Translations under genes and position numbers: made by a program
DNA from: Nitrososphaeria archaeon
Lineage (GTDB): Archaea > Thermoproteota > Nitrososphaeria > JACIWG01
Direction: 5' to 3'
NCBI GenBank assembly: GCA_014361085.1
Contig: JACIWG010000059.1
Span: 1-8,540, forward strand
DNA: 8,540 bases
Part shown: positions 6,051 to 8,540 of the stretch, one piece after another
How positions within the stretch are numbered: the stretch's first letter is position 1
Layout: the number at the start of each line of letters is the position of its first letter
Notes under the pieces: generated by a model
The model's input: only the letters and a program-made list of their open reading frames with translations
What the model was told of the DNA's origin: nothing
Database searches by the model: none

Positions 6051-6061
6051 CTTTTTAAAAT
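6051..6061 (+). promoter_or_regulatory. TATA box for the 84-aa gene
   Basis: CTTTTTAAAAT is centred about 24 bases before the ATG at 6080, so a leaderless transcript is expected. The same CTTTTTAAA core recurs at 8395-8403, before the gene at the right edge. Confidence 0.5.
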
Positions 6062-6079
6062 CTTAGACAATAGTAATAC

Positions 6080-6334
6080 ATGGGCTCCATCACGAAAAAG
6101 ATAACTAAATCAGAGAGAAAATATAATTTTATTAGACTTCCTAAGGGAAGTGCTGATTTACCTATTGGTAGAATTAAAATAGAATATAGGGGAAATCTCT
6201 ACGATGGTTATTACGGGACTTATGATAGAATATATGCTAAAGGATTGATGGGAGAAATATTGAAACTAAAAGAAGGAGATACCATCCGCATAACATTGCT
6301 GCCTAAAAAGGTCGTTAAAATCGAGAAAATATGA
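6080..6334 (+). CDS. Uncharacterised 84-aa basic beta-rich protein
   Basis: I do not recognise this family. The N-terminus is basic (TKKITKSERKYNFIRLPKGSA). It is followed by short strands (GRIKIEYRGNLYDGYYGTYDRIYAKG) and a C-terminal segment LKLKEGDTIRITLLPKKVVKIEKI. The L-K-x-GD-x-I-x-I phrase resembles the AbrB/SpoVT swapped hairpin and other small double-psi or OB-like nucleic-acid binding folds, but the first half does not fit AbrB. It has its own TATA box and lies 37 bases before the methyltransferase in the same direction, so it may belong to that unit as a DNA-binding accessory or control protein. That role is inferred from position and charge. Confidence 0.75.
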   Translation: MGSITKKITKSERKYNFIRLPKGSADLPIGRIKIEYRGNLYDGYYGTYDRIYAKGLMGEILKLKEGDTIRITLLPKKVVKIEKI

Positions 6335-6371
6335 CATAATTTGTAATAAAAAATTAATAAATGAATGAAAG

Positions 6372-7157
6372 ATGGCTAAAGAGAAAAATAAAAAAATAGG
6401 TAAATTTCATATCGACCAAATATATTGTGGAGATGCCATCAAACTAATGAAAGATATTCCAAGCGAATCCATAGATTTAATAGTAACTGATCCTCCGTTT
6501 GCGATAGATTTCAAAGCAAAAAGAAATAATTATAACAGGACGCAATCGCGGGTATTAGAGGGATATAATGAAATACCAAAAGAAAAATACTACGAATTTA
6601 CCGTTAACTGGATGAAAGAGGCATACAGAATCCTGAAGGAAACAGGCAGCATGTATGTTTTTTCAGGTTGGACCAACCTGAAGGATATTCTTAATGCTTT
6701 AGATGATGTAGGATTTATAACTATAAACCATTTAATATGGAAATACCAATTTGGCGTATTTACAAAAAGAAAATACGTTACCAGTCATTATCATATTTTA
6801 TTTGTGGCAAAGAATGCAAAAAAATATAAGTTTAATAAAATCGAGCATTATCCCGAAGATGTATGGATAATAAATAGAGAATACTGGACGGGGAAAATCA
6901 AAACTCCTACAAAATTACCGATAGAACTTGTTAAAAAAATTCTCCTTTTTAGCAGCGAAAAAGGAGATATAGTCTTCGATCCATTCATCGGCTCCGGCAC
7001 TGTTGCAGTTGCAGCAAAAATGTTAGGAAGACATTATTTAGGATTTGAAATTGTTCCCGAATATTGTGAGTTTGCTAAGGAGAGATTATCTAAGATTCAA
7101 TCAAGTCTTTTTACATGGATAAATGGTGAAAAGTGGAGTAAAGAAGAAAATGGTTGA
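6372..7157 (+). CDS. Beta-class amino DNA methyltransferase (N6-adenine or N4-cytosine)
   Basis: The 261-aa enzyme transfers a methyl group from S-adenosylmethionine to an exocyclic amino group in DNA. Catalytic motif IV, TDPPF (39-43), comes before the cofactor motif I, DPFIGSGT (203-210), with YLGFEI (222-227) after it. This order defines the beta class. The segment preceding motif I, KLPIELVKKILLFSS (181-195), is the usual motif X-type helix of this group. Between motifs IV and I lies a central region (about 44-180) that should hold the target recognition residues. DPPF, rather than SPP, favours N6-adenine, but the base is not certain. The length is normal and all core motifs are intact. 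The last 8 bases overlap the glycosylase-like gene, so the two are co-translated. Upstream, AATAAAAAATTAATAA may serve as a weak TATA region. Confidence 0.92.
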   Translation: MAKEKNKKIGKFHIDQIYCGDAIKLMKDIPSESIDLIVTDPPFAIDFKAKRNNYNRTQSRVLEGYNEIPKEKYYEFTVNWMKEAYRILKETGSMYVFSGWTNLKDILNALDDVGFITINHLIWKYQFGVFTKRKYVTSHYHILFVAKNAKKYKFNKIEHYPEDVWIINREYWTGKIKTPTKLPIELVKKILLFSSEKGDIVFDPFIGSGTVAVAAKMLGRHYLGFEIVPEYCEFAKERLSKIQSSLFTWINGEKWSKEENG

Positions 7158-8373
7158 GTGGGATTTTCTCTTGGAAATCACTGAAGATTTATCCAAAATA
7201 GGAAGAAAACATAGGGATGCCCCTCGTTTTAACGAAGTTGAACCATTCAAATATTACTTTACTGGAGAGGGAAAGATAAAGTATGAAGAACTCGATGAAT
7301 ATGATGGAAAGTTTACCCGAAGAGAAATTCTATCGAGGTATTTGTTAGTTAGCGTTGTATTAGATCAAGGTCCCGATATGATTGGAGTAAGAGAACTTTT
7401 AAAAAGAGTAACTACAGCATTATATAGACAAGAGATTAGGATTTTTCATAGGCCGGTGGATTTTTTTAAAGAAATCGGTATATCCATTGACGAGATTTTA
7501 TCCAAACATGACTCGATTAAGAGATTGCGAGCGGAGGATTGGGCTCGAGAAAATAAATCATCTCCTTCCAAATATAATCTTTTCTTTGCACAATCTATGC
7601 GTGGTATGATTTCGACTAAGCAGGTGCTAGATTACGCTATCCATAGATGGGGCGTTCCCTTGTGTGTGCCCCTGTTAATAGAGAAAGATCTAATGTCGTG
7701 TGGGAAAATTTCTTCCCAACCTCTGGTCGATTATATTGAATCGCATTTTTCTGCTGAGAAGATGGCCCGTCAGTTAAAAAATCACGAGAGATATGGATTG
7801 GGCAGTGCTATAGGTGACAAAGCTTGCCATCTGTTTGCAAAAATGTATGTGAGTGTATTAAAATTGGTGAAATACAGGAGAAATGACAATGGTTGGACAG
7901 GTTTTTCTTACGAAGTTCCTTTTGATAGTAATGCAGGTCGCGTGCTTTTTAGAACAGGCTTTTTATTGGAGATTGCCTCCTTAGAAGACTATGAAAAGTG
8001 GGAGGTCATTCAGAAAAAAAGAGGAAAAGGAGGTCTAAATTATATTAGAGTAACCAACATCAGAGGAAAAAAGACAACTAAAATACCCTCTACTTCTCGG
8101 TTTTTTTCAGATTATGTTAGGGTTGTAAAAAATTATTTAAAAATGGGTCAACCAAGAACCATAAAAATCCAAAGAATTCCCAACCTATTGATCTACGAGT
8201 TAACGAAATATGGACACGATTATTCTGTAGCGGATTTTGATGATGGGTTAATGTATGTAGGTACTAATTACTGTTTTAATCATAGTGATCCAAAATGCAA
8301 AGATTGCCCTTTAAACAAACTATGTAAAGGTTACAACGAAAAAGAAAATCTGATTACAGACTATAGAACATAA
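7150..8373 (+). CDS. HhH-GPD DNA glycosylase-like protein with iron-sulfur loop, enlarged
   Basis: I choose the ATG at 7150 (407 aa) because GGAG lies at 7135-7138; an earlier in-frame ATG at 7123 would overlap the methyltransferase further. A helical core begins near residues 61-75 (SRYLLVSVVLDQGPD). The helix-hairpin-helix is LGSAIGDKACHLF (217-229), with Lys224 where Nth has its catalytic Lys120. YEVPFDSNAGRVLFRTGFL (254-272) matches the VDTH-x-x-R segment, with Asp259 where Nth has Asp138. The C-terminus has C375-x7-C383-x2-C386-x5-C392, a [4Fe-4S] loop like that of Nth/MutY (C-x6-C-x2-C-x5-C). A Lys plus Asp pair predicts base excision with AP-lyase activity. About 115 residues separate Asp259 from the first Cys (about 48 in Nth), and the first half is also extended. 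Overlap with the methyltransferase suggests restriction by base excision or repair tied to the modification. The superfamily call is strong from motifs; the role is inference. Confidence 0.82.
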   Translation: MVEWDFLLEITEDLSKIGRKHRDAPRFNEVEPFKYYFTGEGKIKYEELDEYDGKFTRREILSRYLLVSVVLDQGPDMIGVRELLKRVTTALYRQEIRIFHRPVDFFKEIGISIDEILSKHDSIKRLRAEDWARENKSSPSKYNLFFAQSMRGMISTKQVLDYAIHRWGVPLCVPLLIEKDLMSCGKISSQPLVDYIESHFSAEKMARQLKNHERYGLGSAIGDKACHLFAKMYVSVLKLVKYRRNDNGWTGFSYEVPFDSNAGRVLFRTGFLLEIASLEDYEKWEVIQKKRGKGGLNYIRVTNIRGKKTTKIPSTSRFFSDYVRVVKNYLKMGQPRTIKIQRIPNLLIYELTKYGHDYSVADFDDGLMYVGTNYCFNHSDPKCKDCPLNKLCKGYNEKENLITDYRT

Positions 8374-8381
8374 TTATTTCA

Positions 8382-8400
8382 GATTTTTCGCTATCTTTTT
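8382..8400 (+). terminator. Possible T-rich terminator after the methyltransferase operon
   Basis: Two runs of five T (ATTTTT and CTTTTT) follow within 30 bases of the stop at 8373, with no strong hairpin. Archaeal transcription often ends at such T-tracts. The second tract is also part of the next TATA box, so the same bases may do both jobs. Confidence 0.3.
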
Positions 8401-8404
8401 AAAG
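8395..8404 (+). promoter_or_regulatory. TATA box for the gene at the right edge
   Basis: CTTTTTAAAG is a perfect 10-bp palindrome and a good TATA element. A transcript would begin near 8425, leaving a leader of about 33 bases that contains the ribosome site at 8448-8452. Confidence 0.45.
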
Positions 8405-8447
8405 ATTATCTCATTGTTTTTATTTGGGGTAGCATGGCAATGAAAGT

Positions 8448-8452
8448 GAGGT
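8448..8452 (+). promoter_or_regulatory. Ribosome binding site (GAGGT) for the right-edge gene
   Basis: GAGGT lies 6 bases before the ATG at 8459 and only 3 before the ATG at 8456. The spacing favours 8459 as the start of the two tandem ATG codons. Confidence 0.6.
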
Positions 8453-8458
8453 AGTATG

Positions 8459-8540
8459 ATGCGGGAAAAATTTTTAGAAATAGCAAAGGAGTTGGCTGAG
8501 CGACTTAAAAATATCCCAAAACATTGGGATGGCAAAAAGG
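8459..8540 (+). CDS. N-terminal fragment of an unknown protein, cut by the window edge
   Basis: The first 27 residues (MREKFLEIAKELAERLKN then IPKHWDGKK) form an amphipathic, charged helix followed by a W-containing turn. The frame is open to the last base. A good ribosome site and an upstream TATA box support a real gene. Too little is visible to name a family. It follows the glycosylase-like gene by 85 bases in the same direction but has its own promoter, so it need not share that gene's function. Confidence 0.6.
   Translation, partial: MREKFLEIAKELAERLKNIPKHWDGKK

Noticed and set aside
7123..7149. Earlier ATG for the glycosylase-like gene
   Set aside because: It would extend the overlap with the methyltransferase to 35 bases and has no clear ribosome site, while the ATG at 7150 has GGAG at a suitable distance. 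It is not excluded.
8434..8454. Six-codon mini-frame MAMKVR before the right-edge gene, possible leader peptide
   Set aside because: It has no ribosome site of its own, its end overlaps the GAGGT site of the real gene, and the codons are not repetitive as in attenuators.

Overview
The window most likely comes from an archaeon or an archaeal virus/provirus. The DNA is AT-rich, and Ile ATA and Arg AGA/AGG codons are common. Several genes have a TATA-like box about 22-28 bases before the start codon, the layout of leaderless archaeal transcripts. Other genes, inside operons or after short leaders, have GGAGG/GAGGT-type ribosome sites. No rRNA, tRNA, integrase, transposase, CRISPR array or origin was found, so I do not assign a species. 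No stretch over 300 bases lacks a gene.

Left block (1-1562, + strand): the 3' part of a large gene that enters from outside the window. I could not assign it to a family. It meets the next block tail to tail, and the 48-base gap holds two small inverted repeats that probably end transcription from both sides.

Middle block (1611-5720, - strand): a virion/tail-like cluster. In transcription order it has a 305-aa protein with a basic N-terminal module of phage-island type; an antitoxin/RelE-ParE toxin pair with its own TATA box and a perfect 14-bp palindrome; a 181-aa protein resembling a family found in tailed phages; a 155-aa helical protein; a 469-aa DUF2341 protein with three 18-residue tandem repeats, which looks like a fibre or adhesin; and a 64-aa protein with two membrane segments that could be a holin. 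The last three or four genes are coupled (overlaps or gaps of 2-9 bases). The toxin-antitoxin pair sits inside the cluster as a separately promoted cargo unit.

Right block (5814-8540, + strand): divergent from the middle block. It has a 67-aa winged-helix protein, an 84-aa unknown protein, a beta-class amino DNA methyltransferase (TDPPF then DPFIGSGT), and a 407-aa HhH-GPD DNA glycosylase-like protein with a four-cysteine iron-sulfur loop. The last two overlap by 8 bases. The glycosylase keeps the catalytic Lys and Asp of the Nth/MutY superfamily but is about twice the length of Nth and carries large extra segments. The best reading is a DNA modification enzyme coupled to a specialised glycosylase: either a glycosylase-based restriction-modification system or a modification-linked repair enzyme. 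This pair is the most interesting part of the window. A further gene starts at 8459 and runs off the right edge.
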